DNA of 64,000 nucleotides from Algoriphagus yeomjeoni (GCF_003259505.1 NZ_QLLK01000001.1:372001-436000); one strand, 5' to 3'; counted from the first letter of the stretch, positions 49,911-59,919 are shown. Translations and numbers: made by a program. The notes: a model not told the origin generated them from the letters alone.

Positions 49911-51029
49911 CTAATTTTTAAGGATTACATTTTGAAATCCTTCAATAAATTTCTGAGCAGAAAATTTCTTGGATTGCTCTTTGCCTTTTTTAATCATAGT
50001 CGCAACCCGGCTATTTTCGCTAGTCAAAAGTATCATTTTTTCAGTCAAATCTTGCTGATCTCCTGTTGTCACAGTAAGGCCTGCCCCGCCTGCAACTTCC
50101 ATCAAAGCTGGCTGATCCGAATGGATTACAGGCAGTCCAAAGGTCATTGCTTCTACGATAGGAATGCCAAATCCTTCGTTTTCCGAAGGAAAAATATAGG
50201 CAAACCCATTTTCATACAAGGATCTGACTTGGGCATCGCTGACATAGCCTGGCACTATTACTTTTTCCTGAAGCCCAAGCTCCGCAACTAGTTCGTCTAT
50301 AACTGGCTTATCATTCATCTGTGAACTTTGACCTGCGCCACCTGCTAATACCAACTTGAAATTGGAGTCTGTCTTTTTGAGAAAATCGGCAAATGAACGG
50401 ACAAGCAGCGGCAGATTTTTTCTCTTGTCAAAGGTACCGATGTGTAAAAAATAGTGAAGATTCTGTAGACCATTGTTTTCTAAAAATGAGGAATCCACTC
50501 CTTCAGTCAGCTTTTTTGGGGCCTGATGAATGACTGTCATCGGGTATATTTTTTTTAGGTATTTGTAGAGGGATTTACGGGAGTATTCGGTAGTAGTAAT
50601 GATCTCTGTGTCTTCTTTTAACCCTTTTCTTATCAAGCTCAAAAAGTAAGTTCTCCACCATTTCGGGTAGTTTTCAGGCATTTGCCAGAAAAAAGCATCG
50701 TGGATCACAGTCAGCCTTCTGCAGGACAAAGACGCAACTGGGGAGACGAAATCCGGACAAATCAAAACATCTGGCTTATGGTTCTTGATTAGATCAGGAA
50801 GTTGAAACTCTTTCCAGCGAAAGTAATCCATGTGGTAATTTAAGCGCTGGATTTTGCTTTGCGGACCTTTGAAAGTCTGATCAGCACTTTGGGTCTCCGG
50901 ATCATGGGAAAAAACCCACTCAATGTCCGGGTGTGGATGAGCAAGCGCGGCATTCGCCAGTTCCATCATGTAGGTTTTGATGCCTGTGGTGGCGACATTG
51001 AGGTATTGTAGATCGAGGAGGACTTTCAT
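49911..51029 (-). CDS. Glycosyltransferase family 4 (GT-B), second
   Basis: Glycosyltransferase of 372 residues with the mannosyltransferase-like GT4 layout. Blocks are MKVLLDLQYLNVATTGIKTYMMELANA (N-terminal), LHIGTFDKRKNLPLLVRSFADFLKK (start of the donor domain) and FPSENEGFGIPIVEAMTFGLPVIHSDQPALMEVAGGAG (EX7E donor region). It is separated from the ParE-like pair by 21 bases. It lies within the polysaccharide locus. Confidence 0.9.
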   Translation of the reverse strand: MKVLLDLQYLNVATTGIKTYMMELANAALAHPHPDIEWVFSHDPETQSADQTFKGPQSKIQRLNYHMDYFRWKEFQLPDLIKNHKPDVLICPDFVSPVASLSCRRLTVIHDAFFWQMPENYPKWWRTYFLSLIRKGLKEDTEIITTTEYSRKSLYKYLKKIYPMTVIHQAPKKLTEGVDSSFLENNGLQNLHYFLHIGTFDKRKNLPLLVRSFADFLKKTDSNFKLVLAGGAGQSSQMNDKPVIDELVAELGLQEKVIVPGYVSDAQVRSLYENGFAYIFPSENEGFGIPIVEAMTFGLPVIHSDQPALMEVAGGAGLTVTTGDQQDLTEKMILLTSENSRVATMIKKGKEQSKKFSAQKFIEGFQNVILKN

Positions 51030-51050
51030 TTGGTGGGTTATTCTGTCTGT

Positions 51051-51347
51051 TTAGCGAAATTTCCAATCTTGAGGATCTCTAGCAGTATGAAATATGCCTC
51101 TAATCACCACCTTTCTATATTCCTCGCTTAATGTGTAATGAATCATAAAAGGAAATTTCTACAGAGGCAAGCAGCGAACTGAGTCATATCTGATTTGGAA
51201 AAAAGGATTGGTTTCCAATAGCTGGAAATAGTGATGAAGTTCTAGTTCAAATTTCTTGCCTAACCCCTTTTTCTTCTCTTCATAAAAATAAATTGCTTGC
51301 TGGATATCCTCTTTGGCAGAGGGTTCCAAGAGCACCTCAAAAGTCAT
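51051..51347 (-). pseudogene. ParE/RelE-type toxin gene inactivated by an internal stop
   Basis: The frame starts at the ATG at 51347 and reads as a ParE/RelE toxin (EVLLEPSAKEDIQQAIYFYEEKK, then QIRYDSVRCLPL). It stops at TAG 51159-51161, residue 63. Beyond it the same frame continues in family-like fashion: KFPFMIHYTLSEEYR, VVIRGIFHTARDPQDW, ending at TAA 51051-51053. Full length would be 98 codons, the usual ParE size. The stop replaces a position where an AAG (Lys) would fit. The C-terminal strand and key residues are lost, so the toxin is probably dead. The antitoxin gene overlaps its start by 11 bases. Confidence 0.85.
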
Positions 51348-51543
51348 TATATTTTAAATCTTTTCTCACCTCTGCCCAAGCAAGTAATTTTGAAGAATCT
51401 GAATTCTGAATTCTTTGGCGTACTATTTCTTTATGCTCTTCAGGTGTCTCATCAGATCCTGCTACTTCTAAATCGAGCTGTTTGATCAACTCCATTATGA
51501 AATCTAACTTTTCTTCTGGAATTCTTAAGGTAATTTCTTTCAT
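51337..51543 (-). CDS. Antitoxin of a ParDE/RelBE-like pair
   Basis: Protein of 68 residues: ribbon-helix-helix-like start (MKEITLRIPEEKLDFIMELIKQL), acidic middle (DETPEEHKEIV) and a toxin-binding C-terminus (LAWAEVRKDLKYNDF). The layout is that of small antitoxins upstream of ParE in Bacteroidota. It overlaps the toxin frame by 11 bases. It sits inside the polysaccharide locus on the same strand. With the toxin inactivated it may be a relic or still act as a repressor. Confidence 0.8.
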   Translation of the reverse strand: MKEITLRIPEEKLDFIMELIKQLDLEVAGSDETPEEHKEIVRQRIQNSDSSKLLAWAEVRKDLKYNDF

Positions 51544-51651
51544 AATCAGTCAATTATGTTTTGTGAACACGAGCGTATTCAGAAATTTTATTTTATCAAA
51601 GTTAAACGTAACTCGGTGAATCACTAGTTTTCACAGGTCAAATATCAGGTA

Positions 51652-52527
51652 CTACTTCCTACACACAATCCACTGATTCACCTGAAAAACATTCTGAATT
51701 AGCCTATTAAGCTTTTTACTGACTGGCATCTTATAGCGAACTAAGTTGCTGAATTTCTCTCCTAAATTGTGTGTATAATGATCATCTATGTTCAGCTCTT
51801 GCTCTTCACAAATGTTGCGAAGTAATTTCTTGGGGAAAATAAAAGTATGCTCTAGACCGTCAATCACGTCTGGCACATTCATCTTTATCATTTTCGACCA
51901 GCGATGAAAGCGATACAAGTTACTCGACATATTTGGTGTTCCAATTGCAATATATCCCCCAGGCTTTACTATCCGCTTCATCTCCTCGATATAGGCTTTC
52001 GGATCTAGCACATGCTCTATTACATGTGAAATATGGATAAAATCAAAAAAGGAATCAGAATATTTCGCTTCCCAGATATCACCCTGGAAAGTTTCTACAG
52101 GGAAATTACTTTTCACAAATTCTAAAGCTCCCGCATCAAATTCGGTGGCATATAATTCACATTTCAGCTGATTTGCATAAGCCAGCCCCAAACCGAGTCC
52201 ACATCCCACATCCAAAAACTTTGCTCCACTTTCAAGTCTCGTTAAAAATTTAGCTTCTTTCTTTATTTCTTCTTCTCTCAGGCCAGCAATCCTTTGAAAG
52301 TGACTCATTATTAGATTTTTATAGTCAAATGCCTCATAATGATCCTTATCATAATAGTTGGTGTAATAGTCAGCTAATTCTTGACTATCTGCCATAGGAT
52401 TTGCAAATACCAACTCGCAATTCAAACACTGAACTCTCGAGATATGGGGCCCTTTTCGATACGTGTCTATTGCGTATCCCTTAAGACTATTTGATCCACA
52501 AATCGGACAGTTTCTATATAAAATCAT
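51652..52527 (-). CDS. Class I SAM-dependent methyltransferase with N-terminal zinc ribbon
   Basis: Methyltransferase of 291 residues. The N-terminal zinc ribbon has Cys7/Cys10 (CPICG) and Cys34/Cys37 (CLNC). The SAM-binding motif FLDVGCGLGLGLA follows, then FDFIHISHVIEHVLDP, MKRIVKPGGYIAIGTPN. This class is common in polysaccharide loci and may modify a sugar or a lipid intermediate. It lies 4 bases after the polymerase gene. Confidence 0.88.
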   Translation of the reverse strand: MILYRNCPICGSNSLKGYAIDTYRKGPHISRVQCLNCELVFANPMADSQELADYYTNYYDKDHYEAFDYKNLIMSHFQRIAGLREEEIKKEAKFLTRLESGAKFLDVGCGLGLGLAYANQLKCELYATEFDAGALEFVKSNFPVETFQGDIWEAKYSDSFFDFIHISHVIEHVLDPKAYIEEMKRIVKPGGYIAIGTPNMSSNLYRFHRWSKMIKMNVPDVIDGLEHTFIFPKKLLRNICEEQELNIDDHYTHNLGEKFSNLVRYKMPVSKKLNRLIQNVFQVNQWIVCRK

Positions 52528-52531
52528 ACAA

Positions 52532-53941
52532 TTAAATTACTATTTCGTTTCTATTGGTCTCCAATTTTATCCGAGAATACTCCTGCACACTCAGACCTAC
52601 CATCCACCAAGAAACCCAAGATACATAAGTATAGATTTCCACATTGGCCGTAAACAATGGAAGCAATAGTCCTACTTTAACTGTGCCTGCTACAAAAGCC
52701 ATTCGAGCCAAATTCAGATTGTCGGAATTTTTAAAAACCCTGATTGAAGTCCAGATTCCAGAGAATAGTGTCGCTATGTATAGGAGCATTCCAGCCCAAC
52801 CTAGCTGTACACCATAAATCAGAAACTGATTTTCACCTCCTACACGTAGCTCTTCATTCACACTGCCAAAGTTACCACTCATTGCCAGCCCAATTCCAAA
52901 AGGATTTGAAACCATGGACTCAAGTGCCATTACCCATTCTACCACATGACCTATACTGGAAGTGTCGGCCATCGTCAGCGTATCTACCACATAGTAGTAA
53001 AAATCCTCAGAGGCAAAAAAGAGTACGTATGCCACAAAAAGAAGTAAAGTCAAGAAACCAAGTCCAATCAACTTATATAGTTTAAACACTAATGCAACGA
53101 AAAAAATCATCAGGAAAAATGCTGCAAAAGATGCTCGGGAAGAAGCAAATACAAGGCTTCCAATACAACAAAGCATCACTACTAAATATTTCCATTGATG
53201 TGGCCTCTCAGAAGTCAAAAACCAAATCAACCCAGCTGCAAATCCCATCAATACTGAGCTAGCCAGCTCCAAGGGATCGGAAAAGAAACTTCCCAGTCGC
53301 TTCATCGCATTGGTGGTTTCGAATGTCCAAGTCAGGTTATAATTTCCCTGTGGCTCTATGTTATTGATCTCTGCGTTGAAAAGGGCGTAGCCGGTAAACT
53401 GCTGCAAGTGTGCGTTTAGAAGATAGTTTTCTACCAGATTCATCAGAAATGCACCGATAGCGATGATAAAAATTATCTGAAATAATCGCTTCAATTCGAT
53501 TTCGCCAAACTGTGTATTTCTGCCCAGTAAATAAATCAAACTAGGAATGAACATACTCTTGAAATAGAGAGCCTTATTCATAAAACTTGACTGGCCAATT
53601 GGTAGGATGAGAAAGATAATTGCCAAACCCATAAAGGCTAACAAATACCAATCAGTGGCTTGCATTCGTAAGGGGTAGCTGAATATTTTCTTCTGATAAA
53701 TCACAAAGATTAACCCAGCCGTAAGTACGATTATTTCCTTACTGACCTGGAATAAACTTACAATCATTGGAGACCTGGTCACCAAAAATGTTACACTGAG
53801 TGTCGTAATATAAAATGGCAAAAAAGCAGCTAGAAAAAAGATAAAATAAGTCCATTTTCCTTTGAATATCATTTCCTGTAGCGTCCAGAGAAAGCCGGCT
53901 GCTACAGCAAATGCGATTAAAATGAAAAATATCAGCCCCAT
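52532..53941 (-). CDS. O-antigen ligase/polymerase-like (Wzy-type) membrane protein
   Basis: Membrane protein of 469 residues with 11-12 hydrophobic segments and a large periplasmic loop in the C-terminal half, characteristic of Wzy polymerases and O-antigen ligases. Arg/His-rich loop residues (SSRASFAAFF, MADTSSIGHVVEWVMALESM) are the kind found in the catalytic loops of the family. It would join repeat units or ligate the chain. It overlaps the GT2 gene by 10 bases. Confidence 0.82.
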   Translation of the reverse strand: MGLIFFILIAFAVAAGFLWTLQEMIFKGKWTYFIFFLAAFLPFYITTLSVTFLVTRSPMIVSLFQVSKEIIVLTAGLIFVIYQKKIFSYPLRMQATDWYLLAFMGLAIIFLILPIGQSSFMNKALYFKSMFIPSLIYLLGRNTQFGEIELKRLFQIIFIIAIGAFLMNLVENYLLNAHLQQFTGYALFNAEINNIEPQGNYNLTWTFETTNAMKRLGSFFSDPLELASSVLMGFAAGLIWFLTSERPHQWKYLVVMLCCIGSLVFASSRASFAAFFLMIFFVALVFKLYKLIGLGFLTLLLFVAYVLFFASEDFYYYVVDTLTMADTSSIGHVVEWVMALESMVSNPFGIGLAMSGNFGSVNEELRVGGENQFLIYGVQLGWAGMLLYIATLFSGIWTSIRVFKNSDNLNLARMAFVAGTVKVGLLLPLFTANVEIYTYVSWVSWWMVGLSVQEYSRIKLETNRNEIVI

Positions 53942-54867
53942 AATTCTGCTTTTTGTAGGGGTGATTTTAAGCCATCTTTGATTCCTCGAGCCACCGCTTT
54001 CAGCTTATTGAATCTCCCCCTAGCACAAAAATAACCCATCCAAAGTACAAATCTGGTAAGATGGTAGGAAGCAGCCAAGAGAATCTGAGGACCTTTTGCT
54101 TGGGAACGGACTAGATAAAACTGATTACGCACATGGTAATAAAATACTGTAGCGCTTAATGTTCCTTCAGCATGTTTTTTCTTGGATGAGGCCCCGGCCT
54201 CATGATAGATCATGGCATCTGCTGCCAATTCAATTGTATAGCCTTTTTCTCTAAAGCGTAGAGACCATTCCACGTCCTCGAAATAGGTAAAATAGGACTC
54301 ATTGAGCAAACCCGTTTCCAATAAAGCCTTTCGCGAAATGAGCATGCAGCAACCTGTCGCCCAATCCAGTGCTCGATCTTTCGCTTGATACTGCGCATTG
54401 TGCTTTCTGTCTCCTTGAGTGATTGACCTGCAAAACAAGTGATTCCATTTTCCTCCTGCACTCCATATTTTTGTCCGATCATGAAGAAAGAAAATTAGAG
54501 GTTGCACCACACCTAGAGATGTGTTTCCATAAAATTTTCGAATCATTTGGCCAAGAAAGTCAGGAGCAACTTCAGTATCGTTATTCAGTAACATGACATG
54601 AGAGTAGCCATCTTTCAAAGCCTTCTTGATGCCGACGTTATTTCCCCCAGCGAACCCCAAATTAGACTTGGTTTCAATGAGCTCTATTTCAGGAAATTCA
54701 TATTTCAGTTTTTTGCCTTCTTGATTTTCAGACCCATTATCTACCACAATAACCTTGAAGTCCGGATAATCTAGCAATCGTAAGGACTTCAGGCATTCAG
54801 TTGTAAAAGCATACCCATTCCAGTTTACCAGTATAATCGCTACAGATGGATCAGGAGTAAAAGCCAT
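53932..54867 (-). CDS. Glycosyltransferase family 2 (rhamnosyltransferase-like)
   Basis: GT-A glycosyltransferase of 311 residues: VAIILVNWNGYAFTTECLKSL start, VIVVDNGSENQEG, the DxD-like LLNNDTEVAPDF (metal-binding) and the acceptor-side WATGCCMLISRKALLETG, FFEDVEWSLRFREKGY. The C-terminal region carries hydrophobic stretches. It probably adds a sugar on the cytoplasmic side during repeat-unit assembly. It overlaps the flippase gene by 17 bases and the polymerase by 10. Confidence 0.92.
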   Translation of the reverse strand: MAFTPDPSVAIILVNWNGYAFTTECLKSLRLLDYPDFKVIVVDNGSENQEGKKLKYEFPEIELIETKSNLGFAGGNNVGIKKALKDGYSHVMLLNNDTEVAPDFLGQMIRKFYGNTSLGVVQPLIFFLHDRTKIWSAGGKWNHLFCRSITQGDRKHNAQYQAKDRALDWATGCCMLISRKALLETGLLNESYFTYFEDVEWSLRFREKGYTIELAADAMIYHEAGASSKKKHAEGTLSATVFYYHVRNQFYLVRSQAKGPQILLAASYHLTRFVLWMGYFCARGRFNKLKAVARGIKDGLKSPLQKAELWG

Positions 54868-56140
54868 GGAACAATTCAGGTTTTTCAGTGCGTAAAAGCA
54901 GCATGCTTATAATATAGGCTACAATTTCTGTGGATAAAATAGCGAAACAAAGTCCTACTCCTCCAAAAAAATAGGTCAGAATAGAAGCAACTGTAATCAT
55001 ATATAAGCACATCATCCAACTTGCTTTGAAAAGTAATTGCTTAAGATCTGCTACCAACAGAATCGTGATGTTTGGAATGTTCAAACAGGATAGAAACAAC
55101 AAAGGTGATAGGAGCTGTAAATACAGCACCGATTCACTAAGCTCTGACCGTGAAAGCACACGAATAATCCAAGGAGCTGCGAAATATGCTGATGTTGCGA
55201 TGAATGCTCCTCCCAATAATACTCTGATGTAAACAGTCTTCAAAAAACGATAAAAAGATGGCTGATCCTTTTTATATAGTTTGGAAGCATTGGGGAATAT
55301 CGCCTGAATAATAATAGCTGGGAAAAGACGTAAAACCATCACCACCCGCTCCGCCAAACTGAACATTCCCAAAGTTTCCGCTCCAGCAAAAAAACTGAAG
55401 ATTATTAATCCTCCATTTATTGAAATGTATCCAGTCAGGTTACTAAAAAAGAATAATACATTCTCTTTCAAACTAGCCCAGATCGCCGAGAACTGGGGCC
55501 TATAAAATCGAATTTGTAAGAAAGTGTGAATGTAGGCAAGAATGAATAGGTTGATAAATAGACCTGAAAATCCCATCATAAAATTCACCCATTTGCTCTG
55601 GTCTGGCTTGTGGATAAACAGCACAATCCCCATCAGGAAAAGTAGCTTGCTCAAAATATTCGCTATGCTGATAAGCTTCATTTTTTCCATACCCTGAAAA
55701 AACCACAGTGGTAAGGTCGCCTCAGAAAATAGCAGTAAGACTGAGTAAAGGAGGATAATTTGGTATCCTTTGAAAAGGTTTAGCCCAAATATTCCTACTA
55801 AAACCAATAGGGTAGCAAAAACAGCAAGTAGAACTTTAGCGGAAAAAATGTTGGAAACTAGGTGGGAAAGTGCCGTCTTATCATTTTGATTTACTGCGAC
55901 AGCGCGAGGTGCACTTAAGTTGTATCCGAATCCCACCATAATATTGAGTAGGATGATAATTGAGAGCGCAAGATTCACCAAACCAAATTGATCTACTCCA
56001 ATACCCTGAATTAACAGTGGCATGGATATGATGGTGATCAAAATGTTGGAGGATTGAATAATCGCCAAGAACAGAAAATTCTGAATTGATTTATTCTTGA
56101 TGAGTTCGCCGATAGGAATGAGCCCTAGTTTTTCTAGCAT
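54851..56140 (-). CDS. Wzx-type oligosaccharide flippase
   Basis: Polysaccharide transporter (MATE/PST superfamily) of 429 residues with about 12 predicted membrane helices. It opens with FLFLAIIQSSNILITIISMPLLIQGIG. It would flip the undecaprenyl-linked repeat unit across the inner membrane. It starts 14 bases after the Wzz-like gene and overlaps the GT2 gene. Substrate specificity cannot be read from the sequence. Confidence 0.92.
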   Translation of the reverse strand: MLEKLGLIPIGELIKNKSIQNFLFLAIIQSSNILITIISMPLLIQGIGVDQFGLVNLALSIIILLNIMVGFGYNLSAPRAVAVNQNDKTALSHLVSNIFSAKVLLAVFATLLVLVGIFGLNLFKGYQIILLYSVLLLFSEATLPLWFFQGMEKMKLISIANILSKLLFLMGIVLFIHKPDQSKWVNFMMGFSGLFINLFILAYIHTFLQIRFYRPQFSAIWASLKENVLFFFSNLTGYISINGGLIIFSFFAGAETLGMFSLAERVVMVLRLFPAIIIQAIFPNASKLYKKDQPSFYRFLKTVYIRVLLGGAFIATSAYFAAPWIIRVLSRSELSESVLYLQLLSPLLFLSCLNIPNITILLVADLKQLLFKASWMMCLYMITVASILTYFFGGVGLCFAILSTEIVAYIISMLLLRTEKPELFHGFYS

Positions 56141-56153
56141 GCCAGCTTATCGT

Positions 56154-57221
56154 TTAGCTTTCCTGCACATGCTTCTGGTATAGTCTTCGGAAATAAAGCC
56201 ACATGACAGCAATTATTCCAAGGATCAAGCATCCATAAACCATGCCTTTTACCAGACGAATCTCAGACCGTTCCAATGGAAATCTCGGAGAGTCGATGAT
56301 TTGAATTAATGGGGAATTGTTCCGATGGTTGACCTTGGCGATCTCTAAGTTTTTTACTACTTCTTCATATACAGCTCCTGTCGCTCGTACGTCTATTTGC
56401 TTTTTCTGCGTCTCCACGGTCGCCGAAGACAAAAGTGGGTTGGCATTGGGTACACGGTCAGTGGCTGAGGCAAAGGCGCCTATACTTTCGTCCAAAATTT
56501 TACGTACGCTATCTGCTTGGGACTGCAGGATAGCTAGGTTTTCGCTGGTCTTTTTGGTCTTAGTCTCTCTGTAAAATTCATTCACATTTTCTACCAAATG
56601 CTCATTGAATGCCTTCGCATATTGTTCATCTTTTGAGGAGACACTTACTTGGATGATTGTCAATTTCCGATCTGGTTTGACTACAGAAAGTTGATTTTCA
56701 CGGATAAGCTTTGCGACTTCTTTGACTACTGAATCCTGCGCTACAGGGAAATTTTCTCTGGGAATGGAAAAGTCCATCGCAGTGATATCCACTTTTGAAG
56801 CCCACTTTTTATCTAGTTTTTCAAAGGCTATAAATCGATCAATTAGCAGTTGATTTTCGTCAAAAGGACTTAATAAAGCTTCATCAAGCATTCGCTCAGA
56901 ACGATAAAGCTCCATGATGTTGTCACCTTGGAAAAGGCCACTAGTTCCACCCATGGAGCCTAGATTGACGCCTACTAAAGAAGCTAATCCAGACATACTA
57001 CCCATTCCACCTGAGTCTCCATCTTCCAATACAAAGGAAGTGGTCGCAATGAAGACTGGCTTTTTAAAAATTGAAACAAGTGCTCCAAGTCCTATTCCGA
57101 GCAAACTAGCCAAGAGTAAAATTTTCCATTGGGAAAGGAAATAATTGATCCAACTGGAGAAGTTTTGGATGACTTCCTTGATCGTGAATTGGTTATCTGT
57201 AAAGTGCTTTGATCCCGCCAT
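56154..57221 (-). CDS. Wzz-type chain-length determinant / polysaccharide co-polymerase
   Basis: Inner-membrane protein of 355 residues: first membrane helix at about 35-51 (ILLLASLLGIGLGALV), a large periplasmic part with coiled coil (NEFYRETKTKKTSENLAILQSQADSVRKILDE), and a second helix at about 328-346 before a basic tail. It carries no C-terminal kinase domain, so it is the Wzz rather than the Wzc form. It controls chain length. It abuts the SLBB gene (1-base overlap at 57221). Confidence 0.9.
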   Translation of the reverse strand: MAGSKHFTDNQFTIKEVIQNFSSWINYFLSQWKILLLASLLGIGLGALVSIFKKPVFIATTSFVLEDGDSGGMGSMSGLASLVGVNLGSMGGTSGLFQGDNIMELYRSERMLDEALLSPFDENQLLIDRFIAFEKLDKKWASKVDITAMDFSIPRENFPVAQDSVVKEVAKLIRENQLSVVKPDRKLTIIQVSVSSKDEQYAKAFNEHLVENVNEFYRETKTKKTSENLAILQSQADSVRKILDESIGAFASATDRVPNANPLLSSATVETQKKQIDVRATGAVYEEVVKNLEIAKVNHRNNSPLIQIIDSPRFPLERSEIRLVKGMVYGCLILGIIAVMWLYFRRLYQKHVQES

Positions 57222-59800
57222 TACTGCCAGTTGATTTGTGAAATGACTAATCCAAGCGTAGCTAAGCCAGTGGTAATTCCCACGATTTCTCCCAGTCTAA
57301 GTGGCACTTTTGGACCTTTGGTAGGGACGATGACTTCTGCTCCAGGCTCTACTGGTGGATAATTCCTAATTCCTAAAAAGCCTTTGGTTCTCTTTACAGC
57401 GCCATTGGCATAGACCACATAGGTTTGCTTTCTATTTGCTCTACGCTCAAAACCGCCCGCACCGTTGATGTAGTGTTTCAAACTTCTGCCTGACTCATGG
57501 CGAAGGGTAGTTGGATAGACCACATCTCCTCGCATTCTTACTGTTTGGAACAATTTGGGAACAGATAAAATATCACCTTCTTCAATTAGCAAATCGTCCT
57601 CAGAGCCTGGATTCCTCAGTATTTCTTCCAAATCAATAGCGACGGCTTCGGTTTCTTTTAGCTTCACTGCAAATCCTGGAGTTTCTGAAGCAATCTGATC
57701 CAGTGACTCCTTCTTGCTTTTGGCCAATTGATTATCTACTGGAGACTCAGCACTTGGAGATTCTGTCAATAAACGTTGAAGTAATTCTGCCTGTGCCTCG
57801 GAATTGCTTGGGTCTTCGGCAAGTTTCATTTTCAAACCTTCTAAGTTACGCTGACGGCGAATTTGCTCTGATTCTGTGTTGAAAAACTCAGTTTTACGGA
57901 TTAAAGTAGCCCCTTTGGCATAAGCAAATTGATTCAGCCCACCGGCTCTTTTGATCAAATCAGAGATTCGCTCTCCGCTACTTTGTATTGCAAAAATGCC
58001 AGGTGAATTCACTTGGCCTTCTACGGCAGTCAACTTCTGCATGGTGAAGCTTGCTCTTTTCCGTACGATTACCTGGTCAAAAGGTACAAGGGAAGGAGAG
58101 TTTGGATTGTAACCCAAATCCGGATCAACCTGAGTTGGAATGATATCAGCTAATGTACCTAAGTCTGAATCTTCCAGTCTTCTGGCAATTTCTATATCTT
58201 GGGAATTAGCAGATTCCTGGAAACCTCCAGCCATCACAATCAAATCTTCCACTTTCATCTCCGCAGAATATGGATAAACGCCAGGCTTTTTGACCTCGCC
58301 AAGAATTTGGACGTATTGTTCATTGTTGATATCGTAGATGCTGGCAATTCTTACCACATCCTCCCGTCTCAAAGGAACATCTGGGACGGTTCCATCAAGA
58401 ACTCCTCTAAGATTTACCTGAATCATTTCTGTACTTAAGTCTTCCTTCGTGCGCAGGATACTCGCCTGGGTGGTGTACGCATCACCGCGAAGCCCTTCGG
58501 CATTTTTTACCAGTTGAGACAAAGTAAGTCCTTCTTCCAATGCAAAAGTGCCTTCTCTGTAGACAGCGCCTTTAATTTGAACTCGGTTGGAATAGCGATC
58601 TAGGATTCGCTGAACTGTAATTTCATCACCACCTTTCAGAATAAACATGTCGAACTGGTTCTGATATACGTCAGAAACGGAGCGCTGATTTCCTGTGATT
58701 CTGGAAATGGCCACTCGGTCCTTGAATGCTTGATCTGTAAATCCTCCGGCATATCGTAAAAGGTCAGAGAAATTATCATTTTCCGTAGCTTCAAAAATCA
58801 TCGGGCGCTTTACTTCTCCTTTGATTTTGACATGAGAAACATAGGGAGGCACTAGGATCACATCCTGATCTTGAAGTTTGAGGTCAAGTTTAGCAGTGCC
58901 GTTAATCAATAAATCATAAACATCGATCTCAGCGATTTGCTTATTATTTCTTACCAACTTGATTTTCCGCATGGAGCCATTTTCATTTGGTCCACCAGCA
59001 GCATATAAGGCATTGAAGACAGTAGAAAATGCACTGAGGGTAAAAGTACCAGGAAGACGAACTTCGCCCAGAATATTCACTTTTATAGAACCAACATTTC
59101 CTAGAGTCACTTGAAGAAATGTATTGGGGTTGTTTCCGAGCAGACCTGTGTAATACTTTCCAATTCTATTTTTCAGGATGCCTGTAGCTTCTTCTATAGA
59201 CTTTCCAGAGACAGAAACAGGACCTATATTATCTAAGAGGACGAATCCATCCGGGTTGACGGTAGCTTCATAATATTGCTCAGATTGTCCGTAGATATCT
59301 ACATAAATCAAGTCACCAGGGCTTAAGATGTAACTTTTTGGCGTAGCCTGATTCAGACTTGGCTCAAAGCTTAGGCGTCGATTTCGCTGATAAAAAAGAG
59401 ATGTCCCAAAGATTTCATTCCCATCTGGCTTTTTAAATGTACCATCAGAAAATTGAAACATTCCTAAGGCTATTTCATCCATGTCGACTTGCTCACGTTC
59501 GTCGCGTTTAGAAACTTTGGTGTTGCGGATGGATTCATCTTCCACTTCAGCTATTCTAGTTCTCATCTTGGCTACCTCGCTAGGAGGCATTCCCTGGATT
59601 TCAAGCGCCTTCAAAAACTCCGATTTTGAAAGCCCGGCGTTAGTTGCCCGATCAAGTAAATCCTGAACTTGATCATCAGAAAGTTCATCAACTTTGATTT
59701 TGCTTGCGTCGCTTGTTTCCTGCGCAAAAGTTTGAGGAATAGATAGCCCCAGAAGGGCAAGAAATACGAAAAAGTAAGAGAAGCGTTTGATTGAAATCAT
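57221..59800 (-). CDS. SLBB-domain polysaccharide export outer-membrane protein (Wza-like)
   Basis: Secreted protein of 859 residues with a signal peptide (about 1-26). A polysaccharide-export domain (YILSPGDLIYVDIYGQS, then GSIKVNILGEVRLPGTF) is followed by several SLBB domains (FNALYAAGGPNENGS, LVKNAEGLRGDAY, LIVMAGGFQESANS, LIKRAGGLNQFA, YINGAGGFERRANRK) and a C-terminal hydrophobic segment. It would form the outer-membrane conduit for the polymer. It is first in the export-gene run, 119 bases downstream of the radical SAM gene. Confidence 0.93.
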   Translation of the reverse strand: MISIKRFSYFFVFLALLGLSIPQTFAQETSDASKIKVDELSDDQVQDLLDRATNAGLSKSEFLKALEIQGMPPSEVAKMRTRIAEVEDESIRNTKVSKRDEREQVDMDEIALGMFQFSDGTFKKPDGNEIFGTSLFYQRNRRLSFEPSLNQATPKSYILSPGDLIYVDIYGQSEQYYEATVNPDGFVLLDNIGPVSVSGKSIEEATGILKNRIGKYYTGLLGNNPNTFLQVTLGNVGSIKVNILGEVRLPGTFTLSAFSTVFNALYAAGGPNENGSMRKIKLVRNNKQIAEIDVYDLLINGTAKLDLKLQDQDVILVPPYVSHVKIKGEVKRPMIFEATENDNFSDLLRYAGGFTDQAFKDRVAISRITGNQRSVSDVYQNQFDMFILKGGDEITVQRILDRYSNRVQIKGAVYREGTFALEEGLTLSQLVKNAEGLRGDAYTTQASILRTKEDLSTEMIQVNLRGVLDGTVPDVPLRREDVVRIASIYDINNEQYVQILGEVKKPGVYPYSAEMKVEDLIVMAGGFQESANSQDIEIARRLEDSDLGTLADIIPTQVDPDLGYNPNSPSLVPFDQVIVRKRASFTMQKLTAVEGQVNSPGIFAIQSSGERISDLIKRAGGLNQFAYAKGATLIRKTEFFNTESEQIRRQRNLEGLKMKLAEDPSNSEAQAELLQRLLTESPSAESPVDNQLAKSKKESLDQIASETPGFAVKLKETEAVAIDLEEILRNPGSEDDLLIEEGDILSVPKLFQTVRMRGDVVYPTTLRHESGRSLKHYINGAGGFERRANRKQTYVVYANGAVKRTKGFLGIRNYPPVEPGAEVIVPTKGPKVPLRLGEIVGITTGLATLGLVISQINWQ

Positions 59801-59919
59801 AAAGAAAAGGTAGTCCCAGGTGAATCAAGAACAAATATGGAGATTAAAAATCCATGAATTTCTTAATTCTACCAAATATAGTTCCAAAAACCTAAGTTCT
59901 CATGCTCACTTGAGTATAC

